Source: Mycocentrospora acerina (taxonomy: Eukaryota > Ascomycota > Dothideomycetes > Pleosporales). From it: a stretch of 64,000 nucleotides of DNA. Made by a program: the position numbers and the translations under genes. The stretch spans positions 186,001 to 250,000 of the forward strand of contig JAKUHH010000216.1 of the NCBI GenBank assembly GCA_022701365.1, read 5' to 3'. Below, one piece after another: positions 11,608 to 24,308 of this stretch; position 1 is the first letter of the stretch, and every line of letters starts with the position of its first letter. Under the pieces are notes generated by a model, which was not told the DNA's origin, ran no database searches, and saw only the letters and a program-made list of their open reading frames with translations.

Positions 11608-13804
11608 GCCGAGTGCTGCCGACGTGGGAATGACGGGTACCAGCTGTACGACGTATTTGTAGTGGATGCGTGCATTCCAACGGGGCAATAGACAGCTAGG
11701 CTCCGGATAGCTACCGGTTCGTTCAATGCAAGATCACGTGATGACATGTAGAGTGCTGCTTCCCCACTCCTCCCAATGCCATGAACACGTGCAGGTGGTG
11801 TACTGCCATGTACTGTGTTGAGATGCAAGAGACGTGATTGATTCTAAAGCACTGCTCCGGCCCCCCCTCGCCGGTCGACAGCAGGACACGCAAGCTCACT
11901 GATGATGATGATGATGATGATGATGCTTACGCCAGCAGACGGGCATGAAGGGCTCTGACATGTTTGCACTGTTTGGCGAAACCTTTTTTCTGTGCGAGCC
12001 GGCTCCATGGCTGGATGCAGTGTGGCACAAGCACGTAATGAATCGCGGGAGGCGTTGACACGAAATGAGATGGTTTCACGGACCAGCAGGTGAAGGGACA
12101 GTGACCACGGTGAAGCCTCAGCTCGGCATTCTCATCTCATTGTCGGGTGCTACATAGGAGGAGGTGGAGGAGGAGGATGCTATGTCATGCCATGCTATGC
12201 CATGCCATGCCGTGCCATGCCGTGCCATGCACGCAGCTGCACAAGATGCAGTGGCCAAGTATTGTTCATGTAGGCCACCAATAAATAATTGGCGCAGTAC
12301 ATTGCGAGGCATCTAGATGTGCAGGTTGACGAGCGTGTTATGTGTGGCGTTTGGTGCTTGGGTGCCATGTGTGTCAGGGCGGTGTCCGGGACGGCGGACG
12401 ACAATTGACGCAGCCAGCAGCTGCACAGCCATCAGCCATCAGCTAATAGTCAGCGTGGCCCTGAAACCATTGGCGGTTGGGTCAGGCCAGGCAAGGAAGG
12501 TTACCTTGAGCAAGCACAGACACGAACAATGGGGAGTACATTGCTACATAGTACAGACACCGACACAGACACCGACACTGGTAGGTACAGGCACAGACAT
12601 GGGTATAGGCATATGTAGGGACAGACATGGGTGTAGACATAGGCATAGGCATTGGCATAGGCATAGGCATAGGCAGGATGCAGGATAGAGTGGGCAGGAG
12701 CCAGGGCAAGGTGGGCAGGCAGGACTCATGACAGACAGAGTAGGCAGGGCTCACGACACAGTGGGTAGAATCAGCGACAAGAGCACAGCTAGGCAGGATT
12801 CACGACAAAAGCCGGCCGTCACTGCATGTAGCTGTCGAGTCGTTATGCACACCCAGAGAAAAAAAAATCTCCTCGTGGAGACGCGTCTTGCGCGAGGTCG
12901 GGGTCGGTGTTCCGAGAGGGTGCTATGCAAGGGCCATGCGGTGGATGAGACGTCATAAGGAACATCAGACGATGGCTACGGGGGCGTGCTGGTCGAGCCG
13001 GCCAGCACGAGGAGATTGCAGTCTTCACCTTCACGTTGGCCCGTGGCGGTGCTGCCATGTTGCAGACACAGCGAGGCCGTGGCTCGTGCAGTGCTCTGTC
13101 TGGAAGACGACCTAACATGGACGTACGTGTGCATGTACACTGCATGTACATGTACATGTACGTTGTCGCCATACAACCACCCAACTACCACGACGGGCGC
13201 TGGCCAGCACGCCTTTGTCGGCGGGCTCGGCGATGGCGAATCTAAATTAGAAGCACGATCTGCATACTGCACAAGCGGGAAGTGCCACCTGCTCATGAAC
13301 CCTGCTAGGCCCTCGTCCTGGCATGCCACGGACATGACTTGCCGCGCAGTGACGGCAGTAGCAGAAGCAGCCGTAGTGCAGGCAGCGCAAGTCTGAGCAC
13401 GCTCTTCAGCACCCGCACGCCCACCAGTTGCTGCAATCCCACAATCCCGTCCTCGCCGTGCATTGCGCTCGCTGCCAGAGCCCCCGTCCCCCCAAACAGC
13501 CCTCCCGCCTGGTCCGTCTGACATGGGCGCTGCATTGTGACGTACTGCTCAGATCCAGCACCTCTCGGGCCCACCGCCAGCCTCCACTGCCCACTGCCCA
13601 CCGCCCACAGCCCGCAGCCCACGCCATGAGCCCGTGAATACCGCACCGCACGCTACACGACATCCGACCCATGGACGAGTAGAGCAGCACGGGTTGCACG
13701 CGTAGCACGCATCGCACAAGCAGCAGCAACACCACCACCACCGCACCACAGCACCGCCAGCACCACCACCAGCCACCCCTCGCCCTACCTCCCCACGCGC
13801 CGCC
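11608..13804. other. Gene-free 2.2-kb stretch with minisatellites
   Basis: I found no supported gene. It has a GAT repeat (11901-11925), repeated CATGC units (about 12180-12232), an array of ACAGACACC/GGCATA units (12546-12680), a TGTACA palindromic repeat (13118-13163) and a C-rich leader upstream of the next start. Reading frames here are short, or repeat-driven in several frames at once. Confidence 0.6.
12546..12680 (+). repeat. Minisatellite of ACAGACACC and GGCATA units
   Basis: Degenerate short direct repeats: first ACAGACACCG-type units, then TGGGTATAGGCATA-type units ending in five close copies of GGCATA. It is flanked by GGCAGGA repeats up to about 12740. Confidence 0.85.
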
Positions 13805-16800
13805 ATGCCAACCGCCGTCGCTCCCGCCCTGCGTGGCCACGGCATCTTCTCCACCCCACGAGGCAGGAACCGCGCCGCCTCAGAAGTCGGCCCGCCGCCG
13901 CCCCAGGAGCTCGACCAGGACCAGGAGGAGCGCAGGCGCCTGCCCAAGGCCGCCTCGTACACATACTTTCCGCGCGTAAACGACCTCGACCACGACGAGG
14001 CCGCCCGCACCAAGAATGGCGAGAGGACCTCGGAGAGCTCCTCGGGCGGGTCGAGCCCGTCGGAAGAGGAGGCGCCCCAGATGCTGCACATGCGCCCCAC
14101 AAACACCTCGCGCCGGTCGTCGAGATTTCTCCCTTTTTCCAGCAAGAGCCGGGAGCCATCTGCCGAGCGCAAGCACGACCGCAAGACGGAGCTGAATCGC
14201 GCAGACCAGCCAAAGCCTGGCGAAGCGGCGGCAGCCTCGCCGGCGCGCTCGCTGACCAAGCTGCGCCGGAAGTCGTGGGTCGTCTCCCAGCAGTCCCGGC
14301 CCTCTTCACCCACAAAGGAGGATGCCAAAAAAATATCTCTCGAAATCGAGGCTGGCAAGCGGAAGACGCCCGCCAGCATTCCAGAGGAGTCTGAAGCTAG
14401 AGCCCCAGCCCAGCTGAACGTGCCAGAGATGCAGCGCCCCATCCCCCCAACCAAGAAGAACAAGCGCCTCAGCAGCCTCATAACCAGCTCGTCCACCCTT
14501 CCCGCATTCCACAAATCATTCTCCACCGACCAGCTCCCCTTGTACCCGCAATCGAACCCCCAGACTCCGATAAGCCCGTCTCATGTCCCCCCACTGCCAC
14601 GAAACATATCCACCGATAAGCTCAAAGGCGTCAAGTCGGAGCCTCGCAAAAAGGATGAGCTCTGGAGCATCTTCAGGACGCTAGATGCCGACCTGCGCAA
14701 GTGCGGCATTCTCACGCCTCACATCTCGTCCCATTCTAACACCAAACAGATTCCAATCAAAGTCCATGGCGCTCAAAGCCAACGTCGTCCGCAGCTCCCT
14801 CCTCCCCTTTCTACGCAACTACGCCATACACGCCTCGAACCACAAGCTCAGGCCAGAAGATCTGGATCGCCGCGCTAACATCTTGAACGGATGGTGGTCG
14901 GGCCTGCTGGAACTTGTCGCGGGGCGAAACAACCAGTCCATTTCTGGCACAGATCGCCCAACCATCCTCGAAGGCCTTGCAGGAATCATGGAGAGGCCCG
15001 AGTGGAGACTCTCCCCTTCGCCGTTTTGCGCCCTTGCCGACCGCGTAGAGACGCCTTCAACCAAGACGGCTGCTTCTAGTGCTTCGACCAACTCTGACTT
15101 CCTTGCCGAGTCGGTGGTTCACAATGTCCGCAACATCTTCACACAAAATCTTCTCTCGCAAATGATGTTTGTCGTCGACAAAATGTCTCCTCGAAACGCT
15201 CCGGCTAGTCTAGTGACGTTTTGCGGCAAAACCTGTGCCTATGTCTTCTTGTTCTGTCCTGGAATTGCCGATATATTGGTGCGGCTGTGGAATCCCTCCA
15301 TGGAAATGATGAAGCGTGTTCTGCAAGAGGCTGGCGTTTCCAAGCTGGACAGGCTTGACGATATTTCCGAGCAAGTCATGGCCTCCTTCCCACCAACCCT
15401 CAGTCCACTCAAGTTTCAGTCTCTCGGGAAAACCGTCCGAACGTTGCGAACTCCTGCGGTAATGCCACTGGGTACTGCAAACCTCGACTGGCATGGACTT
15501 TGGCTAAAACGCTGGTCAGGCGAGGAGAGCGATTTATTCTACATCTTCGTCAAGCACTACCACATCCTCGTGAGCGAGTTTCTACCAGAGGAGCCGAGCA
15601 CTGCAGAGCTAATGTGCGCACCCGGGTTAGTCATGGTACACGCACAAATCTTGGTCAATCTGGATGCCACAGTCAATAGGCACGCTACCTCTCATCACTC
15701 GGGTGATACAGGGTCAGGACCGGCACCCATCACCTTTGACGATGTTTTGGGAGAGCCAGATACTTCAGCGTCCGCAATGACCATGCCACCAGCCAACGCT
15801 ACCCGGCAGATGCAAGAAAATCGTTTCATTATGCTTATACGCGACTTTCTGTCCGAGAGAAATTTGCATTTGCACAATGCTAGACGTACATTTGCCGAGA
15901 GCATTGCTCGGCTGTTGCAAGCACAAGCACGCAAGGTGTCCATTTACGACAATCATGCTTGTTATACATTGTGCGACTTGCTGGAAGAAGCCTTTGCCAT
16001 TATGATTCGCTATGAACAAATTGACAGCAAGCATCATTCAATACTGGACTGGCCATTCTGGCTCTCAGTATGCAAGAAGATGGCTGCGAGCGAAAGCACG
16101 TCCACCGAGATAAAACTGTATGCCTTTTTGTACAGCATTTGGTCTTCGCTGGCTGTAGATGAGCGACGCAAGGCTAGCTTATGTCTCGATTTCATCCTAG
16201 AACCGGTCTTCTTTGAAAGCAGATTCAACCATTGGTGTCCTATGGTTCGATCGTATTTTATGCGATTGCTCTGTTGGCGCGTTGCAAGATTCGACGGGGA
16301 CGAGACTGAAGTTGAAGTGTATGTTGTTGCTTGACCATCAACTTCATCTGATTTTTGCTAACAAGTACTAGGCAGATCAAAAAGGCACTCAGCGATCGCC
16401 TTCGCTCCGTGTGGTCACACTACCTCTGGCTTCATGAAGACTCGGAGAGGAGAGCAGTCGTACTACCATCGACTCAAGCTTGCAATCCTGCACCGGGTCG
16501 TCGATTTTTAATTATCCGTAACGACAACCCTGTCCTTGCCAACAACGGCCCATTCCTCTCCTTTGATGGCGTCGTACAAAACACCCACCAGCGGAAGCCA
16601 TCAGCTTCGACACAACCAACTCCAGTACCCGAGACCCGCCCAGCCTCCATACATACAATCAGTCCGCAAGAACTCCCCGACGAGGAACCTGGAAAGGGTA
16701 GGTGGAGCATGCTGCGAAGTTTGATTGGCGCCGGGCCAAAGCAGTCTTCAAAATCAAAAGCCTCTGCAACAGCTGCAAAAGAAAAAGAAAACGCCAAAAC

Positions 16801-17224
16801 GCCCGCTACAAACGGCGTAAAATCCCCCGTGGACTCTGCACCAGTGGAAAAACAAGCTCCCGAAACTACTGTCCCCACCTCACCCTCGACTCATCGCGTC
16901 TACAGCTTCCGCTTTTCCCTCGAATGGGTCGACAAGCGATTTGGCGCCTATCAAAACATGCGACTCCAGCCGCCGCGCCTCCCCCTTCCCGCACAAGTTT
17001 TGCTTCAGCAAAAGGGCATCAACATTGACTCAGTCAGCAGTGCCCAACCCACAGGGCCAGCCGAAAGGAGTAGTCGCTACGCAGGTCGGGCTCTCGCAGA
17101 ATGGACGTTTGTCAGCCACGAGTGCCAGAATTTCTTCGACAGGAGAAAGAATGAGGGAGTGCCAGTACACAAGCTAGTCGAGACGCCCACATTGAATGTC
17201 GAAATCTTCAGACGGCCTGGATGA
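13805..17224 (+). CDS. DUF1765 (UPF0592) family protein
   Basis: Three exons: 13805-14700, 14750-16318 and 16372-17224. The introns are 49 nt (GTGCGG...AACAG) and 53 nt (GTATGT...TACTAG, with a GCTAAC branch site). The product is 1105 aa. Residues 1 to about 300 are disordered, rich in Ser, Pro and Lys, with many candidate phosphosites. A long helical region follows (SSLLPFLRNYAIHASNHKL ... WHGLWLKRWSGEESDLFYIF) that matches my recollection of the fungal DUF1765/UPF0592 family, then a Lys/Ala-rich linker and a conserved C-terminal block (FRFSLEWVDKRFGAYQNM; AEWTFVSHECQNFFDRR). The molecular function is not known to me. Frame continuity across both splice junctions and family-like length make the gene itself secure; the family label is less sure. 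Confidence 0.85.
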
Positions 17225-17479
17225 GAAGAGAGGGTGTTGAAGACATTTTCTTTTCTGTTTTGCTATGACAGCACTGTTGTTGTTGATGGTGTCGTGGTGG
17301 TTGTTGTCGGCGGGCTCGATAAAATACCCTCTCTCTCTCTCTCTCTCCTCAAAAAGATGAGACTCTCCCGTCCATCTATCTATCTATCCATCCATCCATC
17401 CATCCATCCATCTTTCTATCCACCGGCGTTTTTGCTACACATACTCGTTCCTCCCCGTCTACTCTCCCCCCTTGCAGCA

Positions 17480-17519
17480 GGGAGTAGGGAGTAGGGAGTA
17501 GGGAGTAGGGAGTAAGGGG
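17480..17519 (+). repeat. GGGAGTA minisatellite with G-quadruplex pattern
   Basis: Five near-perfect 7-bp units of GGGAGTA put runs of three G at a regular spacing with 4-nt loops. This satisfies the usual intramolecular G-quadruplex pattern on the + strand. It lies about 260 bp downstream of the DUF1765 stop codon. Confidence 0.9.
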
Positions 17520-18665
17520 AAATCTCAGTCTCTTGGTCCCGTTGTATATCGCACACTGCATCCTGCATGTCCTCTCCCCAGCCTGTCTCTTCTCTTCTTC
17601 CTCTCTCTTTTGTCTTTGTTTTTGGTCTTGTTTGCCTAACTACACACATACACTGTTATGTACTCCTGCATACACGGCAGCGCGCTTCTTGCACGAGCTG
17701 GACTTTTCTCTTTGTTGTTTTTTTTCCTTGAAGAGATGGGTTGGTTGGTTGGTTTGCTGGTTGGGGGTTCCTTTTTCTTCACTTCACTTCACTTCACGGC
17801 GGGTGAGTGGGGTGAGTGGGGGCGTTTTTTTGGCAGGATCGGAGTGGATACTGTGCGATTATATTCATTTGGGGGGGGGTCTGCTTGAGTGCTCGTTGGC
17901 GTAAACTTTTTTTGTTGTACGAGGAGAAATTTGCTGTCGGAGTCGGGGGCTGGAAAGTGCAATTACTAGGTGGATGTAGACGGAGAAGGGAGAAGAAAGA
18001 AGAAAGAAGAAAGTGTAGATGTAGATGTAGAAGAAGAACAAGAAGAACAAGTAGAAGTAGGTGATGTAAAGCATTATTCAAAGTCTCCAAATTCTTCAAA
18101 TTGCAAAGTATACCTCGTGTCAAAGGGGAGAGTTCTTCTTTTTTTTTGGGGCCCGCGGAAACTTTTTAAATCAAAGGGTTACCTGCTACTTCTCTCTATC
18201 CTCCTTTTGTACGTAAATAGGTAAGTAAGTGAACATACATGTACACGTCTTCCTTCCTTCCTTCCTTCCTTCCTTCTGAGAAGATCGTTTAGACTTTTTT
18301 TCTTCTCTACCTGAGAAGAAGAAGAAGAGGCTGAGGATGAGGAGGGGTTTATTTATTTTTCACGACAAGGCGTGAGATGTGCTGAGTGAGTTGACTGGCA
18401 TTACTAATTTTTTGACCCTTAGTTGATCGTGAGGGATGTATGCCTTTTGTTGGAGGAGGAGGAGGAGAGGTTCTTAATAAATGGGAATGATTAAGTTTAT
18501 GTTGGTGTTGATGTTGATGTTGTTGTTGATTTTATTATTGAGCAAGATAGTGTTGGTTAGTGATATATACGCCATGGTATTCTTTTCTTGAAGAAGAGGC
18601 TGGGTCTGAGGATGGAGAAGGAGAGGGAAGTGACAAGGGGTGGAGTATGTTTGTATCCAGACGTT

Positions 18666-18692
18666 GGATTAGGATTAGGATTAGGATTAGGA
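18666..18692 (+). repeat. GGATTA tandem repeat
   Basis: Four to five tandem copies of GGATTA. The unit differs from the TTAGGG telomere unit at one base, and there is no other sign of a chromosome end. Confidence 0.9.
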
Positions 18693-19166
18693 AGGGTAGT
18701 TTGAGTACTTTTGGGGGGGAGGGAGCGAGGAAAGAGTAGTCGTCTGATTCTTAGTTGTAAGCGGCATTAAGAAATAATTGACTGGGCTGAGAGGTGGTTG
18801 CGAAAATCACTTGTGAGGGCCATATAGATTCTGAGCGTGGAAGTTTTTATTTAGAGATTTTTGTTCTTGTGAGGCAAACCAAACCAAACCAAACCAAACC
18901 AAACATGCCGAGTCTTTCTGAAATCAGTAATCAGATCTACGTTTCTTTCTTCGTCTTCTCATATTGCCTACCGTTATCCTCGTCTGTGCAGAGTACAGAA
19001 TGTTCCAAGGCAATATCCAAACGATGGTTTCTGCATACAATCGCATTCGAGTTATTCGTAGCCTTTGCCATGGAATGTCTTCGCCATTCACTCTACTTCT
19101 GACCCTCGATCGGCACTCCTCGGCTGAAATGACTTGGCTCTTGCCTTCTCTTTCGTTCTAGACATC

Positions 19167-19900
19167 CTATTCAAAACCCTCCAGGTATGTACAGAGTGAG
19201 CTGAGCTCACAAACGCCACTCTTGTTCGGAGATGATACGGCTATTTGGAATATGATGTCTTGGTTGAGGTCCGGATATCTCTTAAACACCTTTGCCCAAT
19301 CATCCCAGTCGTTCCAAATTTCATGCTGATAAATCAGCACCTGACATGTAGCTTCTAAAATGAACTTTCGCAAAGAGCTACATTCCGTAGTGTTTTTCCA
19401 ACAGTAGTCCAACTCTTGCGGCTGAAGTCCCGTAAAAGATAGACCTGGGCGATAGTGTAAATGGAAGAGTAATTTCATGATCTTGTTTTTGAAATCTTTT
19501 GCCAAGATCTTGTCCCCAAATATCCACAAGTGAAATCCGTCATATATGTAATCAGTCATTTCAAGTATGTCAGGGATATTGTCGAAATATATCCACTGGA
19601 CAAAGATCTGGAAGAATTTAGGATCATAATCAGGTAGCATGATCCTATTCTCAAGTCCTTCCTTAAAAGGCCTGTTGCAAGCTTTTCGGAAGAACTCGGA
19701 GTGATGGCTAAGGAGCGCTTTGGGGATGTGCCAGGTCGCTTTATTGTTCGCATCGCCGACGATGACTTCCATTGAGGGAGTGTTCAGCCTAGGGAATTCA
19801 GCATAAGCTTGGAACACAACAGTCGAGAGACTCACAGTGGCAGCAGAGTAGCCTGATGTGCGGCCTGCTTTTTCATCTTCTCATTCTTGTCGGCTGACAT
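19167..19900 (-). CDS. BTB/POZ domain protein
   Basis: The preferred model has exons 19900-19836 and 19788-19167 with a 47-nt intron (GTGAGT...CCCTAG, branch-like GCTGAAT); the product is 228 aa beginning MSADKNEKMKKQAAHQ. An alternative intronless start at 19835 gives 222 aa, but that start codon sits inside a perfect GTGAGT donor context, so I favour splicing. The BTB fold begins at MEVIVGDANNKATWHIPKALLSHHSEFFRKAC and continues through MLPDYDPKFFQIFVQWIYF. The C-terminal half is helical without a named domain. BTB proteins of this fungal type are probable protein-interaction or Cullin3 adaptors, but the partner is unknown. It is tail-to-tail with no gene on its 3' side for nearly 2 kb. Confidence 0.8.
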
Positions 19901-20394
19901 TCTGCGAATCTGATTAGTACTACACTCTTTCTCACACAATGAACCGACAATACCTCGCTAGCGTTTCCGGTCGAGAAGTTAAATGATGAGTTATTGTAAA
20001 AGCGAGGGGAGAGGGTGCGACATGAGGCAACTACTCGGCGCTTATAGTGAAAAAAGTGAAAGTGGATGTGAAAGTGAGAGTGAAATCAACAACAACCACA
20101 CCAGAAGCTCTGTTACTCGAAACATGGATGCCCAATCACTTGACATATACTACATGTTCACACAACCAGGTATGTATCTCTTCAGCATCTAGACTATCAA
20201 CCTTCAATAAACCAACCTCACATATACTTTACTTCAATGTCCATTTCAACGACTGCTTCTCCCTTCACTTCACTCGTCAAGTGTCACTGCTTTACAGAAG
20301 ATGTCTATCTTGAAAGAACCAGTATCTGCTAGTCTAACTAAACGCTAAGAATTACACCAATCTACAAATTATCAACTGAACACGATACCCTCAT
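19901..20394. other. Intergenic stretch between BTB gene and P450 3' end
   Basis: It has 493 bp with no supported gene. There is a GTGAAA/GAGAGTGA imperfect repeat around 20047-20085 and AT-rich sequence toward the P450 stop. Confidence 0.5.
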
Positions 20395-22055
20395 CTAATT
20401 TACTGCCTTTAACTTGCATATCAGCGGCTTCTTCTGCCACAAAATAAATGTACCTTGATCTTTCCAGTCCGCACTCTCGGGACAAAGCTCGAGATCAAAA
20501 TTATACAACACCTTTGCGATAACAAGACGCATCTCGTGGTATGCCAAACTGCAGTAAAAAGTCAGCTTATGGTCTATGACGAATGAAAATATATGGGCAA
20601 GACTTACTTTTTCCCCACACAATCCCTGGTCCCTACTGAAAACGGTTGCAATGCCTGTCTTTGGTCGCCCTCGAATTCCTCCTTGCCCATCCACCGCTCA
20701 GGAATGTATTCCTCGGGCCTCTTGAAGTTCTTCTCACTGGTGTACATGGCTAGTTGAGGGATGGTGAGGGTTGCCCCCGGTGGAACAAAAGTGTCGATGA
20801 TGGTGCTTCCAGTATCGGGGACAATTCTAGGAAGACCGAGAGGGACAGGAGGGTACAGGCGGAAAGCTTCTTTCATACAGGCAGCGAGGTAAGGCAAGGC
20901 GGCTAGATTCTCCATGGTCATTTCATCAGCGGTGGAGAATGTGCTGCGGATTTCTGTGACGAGTTTGGTCAGATGCTCAGGGTTTTTGAGGAGGAGGTAT
21001 GTCAGGCCTGAGAGAAGGGTTGCGGTGGTTTCTGTGCCGGCAATCATGAAGACGGAGGCGTTGGCGTCCATTTCTGCTCTGGTGAGGCCTTTGCCGTCTT
21101 TCTGGCCGAGGACAAGGTCCCACAGATCGACGCCTTCGGTATCGCGTCCTTTTTCGAGACGCTTCGTCACACGCGTTACAGAGTGCTGAAAGTGTTCGGC
21201 TGCTTTTTTGTTGAGGGATTCAGGGATGATGGCACGGAATGCTTTCCATAGCCAGGGGTAGTTCATCATGATGGCCACGCGGTTCATGATCTTGATGCTG
21301 GAGAAGATGACGTTGACCCACGGATCGTATTCTGCATTGTCGAGCATGTGGAGTGATTCACCAAAGGTGAGATCACCCATGATGTCGAAAGTAGTAAAGT
21401 TGTACAATCGTACCAGGTCGACTTTTTTGTTAGAATCCTCCTTGACGCCTTCTCTCAATTTTGAGACCAAAAGATCGGCATATTTCAGAATCAGGGGTTC
21501 TTGCTGCTTGAGAGCGCGATCAGAGAACGCTGGTCCAAAGATCTTGCGCATGCGAGTATGATCGTCATCTGGGGCTGAGATGAGACTGAAGGATCCGTTT
21601 GGAGATGACCCGTATCGATTCCAATCCTTGTGGGGATTTGCGCCTGGTGTTGCCTTTGTGCCGTGGCCATAAATGTCTCTCCAAGAATCGGGATCCGTCC
21701 AACTTAACTCGTCTGGGGCTGTCCTGACCACGTGCCCATATTTGCGATGTAGCTCCACAAGGCGAACATGGTTTGTGCCTGTCCAAGTTCCGACGTGAGC
21801 TGGGAGCCGTGTTGCAGCTCTGATTTTGGGTCCTGGAAACCGACTCAAAGGGTGGAAGTAGATTCTTTGAATGGTTGTTGCAACAACCCGGATTATAAGC
21901 TATGATGGTGTCAGAATTCCATTTATGTATCAATGCATATAGTTATGATGAGAAATGAAACCCACAATTACGCCAACAACAGTAATGGCTTGCGATATGG
22001 AGACATTTTGAACAAGTCTCAAAAGACCCTTGGTCTCTGCTGAGTCTGACGACAT
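20395..22055 (-). CDS. Cytochrome P450 monooxygenase (CYP65-like)
   Basis: Three exons: 22055-21966, 21899-20608 and 20548-20395. The introns are 66 nt (GTGGGT...CATAG) and 59 nt (GTAAGT...TGCAG), giving 511 aa, the normal length. A membrane anchor lies at about residues 15-40, followed by the Pro-rich hinge (FPGPK). The I-helix AGTETT is at about 317-322, ExxR at about 374-377 (KEAFRL), PERW near 430-433, and the haem loop FSVGTRDCVGKN has Cys457 as thiolate ligand. The second intron cuts immediately after that loop, so the last exon supplies the L-helix (LAYHEMRLVIAKVL). The overall sequence resembles the isotrichodermin C-15 hydroxylase/benzoate hydroxylase group, but the substrate cannot be told. 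No polyketide synthase, NRPS, terpene cyclase or transporter is adjacent, so it looks like a lone P450 rather than part of a cluster. Confidence 0.95.
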
Positions 22056-23013
22056 GCTGCAATACCTATCGAAAAGAAGGAAAATGACACTTGGAGCAAG
22101 TCGGGGGAAGAAGAAGATACTTATGCACGGGTCGTATGAACGAGTGCGAGGCGCTACGCTAGAAGCATGTGTGCACCCTCGAGCAGACCAGATAGTCGTT
22201 GGGCTGTCGTCACCCACTCAAACATCCCTGGCAGCTTCTGCAAAAGGACGTGATGGTGAAACCCTGCCCAGCTTGTAACCCTATCTTGATGCCAGCGGTT
22301 GATCCTCAGGCATCAAACATTCCAAAGTAACACTATCTGACGTGCTTGTAACCTTGCGCCTCACTCCACACGCGTTGGTGTCCATTGGCGTTCCACGTTA
22401 TGTACGCATCTTGGAAACCAAGCCGATGCAAATGAATGAATATGGAGGCTTGGCCACTTGCTATATTGCCAGAAACCTTCCTAACATGGCGCATATTACA
22501 GGCTACCGTGCAAGGATACAACGGCCTCTTTGTTGGCCGGGAGTGGCTGCGCCTCGGACTCGGATTCGGGACTCGGATTCACAGGGTGCGGCGAAAGGAT
22601 CGACATGCGGAGTACCAAGATACACAGATACGCAAATACATTACGCGTATTGCGTAGTCTGTGTGCATGCAAATCAAACAGTAGACATCAGTCAGAAAGC
22701 CAATGAGCAGAGGCACATTGAAACATTGTACGCATGTATGGTTGCATCACCCCTCGGTAGTAGACAGTCTTTTGTAGCATCGTGAGCGGACATGAAAAGG
22801 CTTGATGACGTGCCTTGTTTCAAGTGTCTGAGACGTCCAAGGAGACGCTGAGGAGTTCAGACTCGCTCGACCATCGTTCCGACATTATTGGCGTCGCCGA
22901 GTTGCACCGTCCGTGCACCCCGAAAATCGTGACAGCGCGTCAACATCGTTCCGTATCCGTCGTCGCTGTCTCGCGTCTCTCTATTAGCACAGCCCTATCT
23001 CGACTTCCAGGCC
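22056..23013. other. Intergenic stretch between P450 and MGM101
   Basis: This is the 958-bp divergent interval between the P450 start and the MGM101 start. The only structure I see is a short direct repeat of GACTCGGATTC near 22556-22583. No gene is supported. Confidence 0.55.
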
Positions 23014-24001
23014 ATGGCGTCCGCACCCACTCGTCGGAGCCTCTCCCTCCTCCTCTCCTCCTCTCTCACACAACGAACGCCATCTCGAACCTTTACTTCC
23101 ACTGCCCTCCGCGCTGCATATGCAAGCACACCAAGAGCCGCAACCGCCGTCCCCTCGTCCTCCACCGCGAAGCCCACCTCTACTTCCACCTCCACAGCGG
23201 CAAAGCCAACAAGCACGTCCACATCCACATCTACCCGCACAACCGCCACCCCCCAACGCACCGTCACCCCCTCCTTCCCCGCCAAAGAGCCTCCCGTACC
23301 CACATCCCGCACATCCACCGCCGACTCCCTCGCCACAGCCGCGCAGTCCCAACGCTCGCTCACTGAGGGGCTTAGCGACGCACCCCCAGAAGTCGCCGGC
23401 GTCCCCGCCATTGACTGGACGCGCTCATACCATGGCCTCGGCAGTGTGTCCTTCACTCCCGAGCAGGGCGAGGTTCTCCTTGCTCCCATTGCACACGATG
23501 ACGTCGAGGTGAAACCAGATGGCATCGTCTACCTGCCTGAAATCAAGTACCGACGGATTCTGAATAAGGCGTTTGGGCCCGGAGGGTGGGGGTTAGCGCC
23601 GAGGGGAGAGAGCATTGTGACGGGCAAGTTGGTCACGAGGGAGTATGGGTTGGTCGTTCAGGGACGGTATGTTATATAATGCCAACCTCTGGCCTTGTCA
23701 CACATACTAATTCTTTCTTTGTAGATTGGTATCCATAGCCCGTGGTGAGCAGCAGTACTTTGACCCAGACGGCATCCCCACCGCGACTGAAGGGTGCAAA
23801 TCAAACGCCTTGATGCGATGCTGCAAAGACTTGGGCATTGCGAGCGAGCTCTGGGACCCCAGATTTATCCGCGAGTTCACCGCCAAGATGACAAAGGAGG
23901 TGTGGGTCGAGCACGCGAGCACAAAGAAGAAGAGGAAGATTGTCCTGAGGAAGGATGATTCTGCGAGGTATCCATACAAGGAAGTCAAGATGGGTGCCTG
24001 A
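23014..24001 (+). CDS. MGM101: Mitochondrial genome maintenance protein MGM101
   Basis: Exons 23014-23666 and 23725-24001 with a 58-nt intron (GTATGT...TTGTAG); 309 aa. Residues 1 to about 30 form an Arg/Ser/Leu-rich mitochondrial presequence, followed by a Ser/Thr/Pro-rich low-complexity region to about residue 110. The conserved core starts near VPAIDWTRSYHGLGS and includes LLAPIAHDDVEVKPDGIVYLPEIKYRRILNKAFGPGGWGL. After the splice comes ARGEQQYFDPDGIPTATEGCKSNALMRCCKDLGI. This is the Rad52-like single-strand annealing protein of the mitochondrial nucleoid, needed for mtDNA repair and maintenance. The Cys pair near the C terminus is preserved. Confidence 0.95.
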
Positions 24002-24308
24002 ATTGCGTGAAATTATGAATATGACGAAAATACACTTGGATTGCACATCAAAAGCCCATTTGCACGAAGCATCCCCAGGCGTTTAAAGACTAGAAATGCT
24101 GTACAAATAAATCATGCCAATACCACTCCATAAACAGGTGCTTTTCTTGTCGTTATTCGTTGCATTCGGCTACCAAATATATTTACACTCGTTTCGCCAA
24201 AATGCCGTGAAGCTCAGTAGACATCCTCCATCTACTACCTCACGCAACCTTCAAACGCAAGCTTCACAACCACGACTCTGACATGGATTTTCTCCAAGGG
24301 TTCGGCTC

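Larger units (their letters stand above)
17225..19166. other. Gene-free 1.9-kb stretch rich in simple repeats
   Basis: I see no supported gene. It contains TC runs (17331-17347), CCAT repeats (17376-17412), a GGGAGTA minisatellite (17480-17519), TTCC repeats (18250-18277), GGATTA repeats (18666-18692) and AACCA repeats (18872-18905). Confidence 0.6.

Noticed and set aside
18666..18692. GGATTA array as an interstitial telomere
   Set aside because: The unit is TTAGGA, not TTAGGG, the array is short, and no subtelomeric features are nearby.
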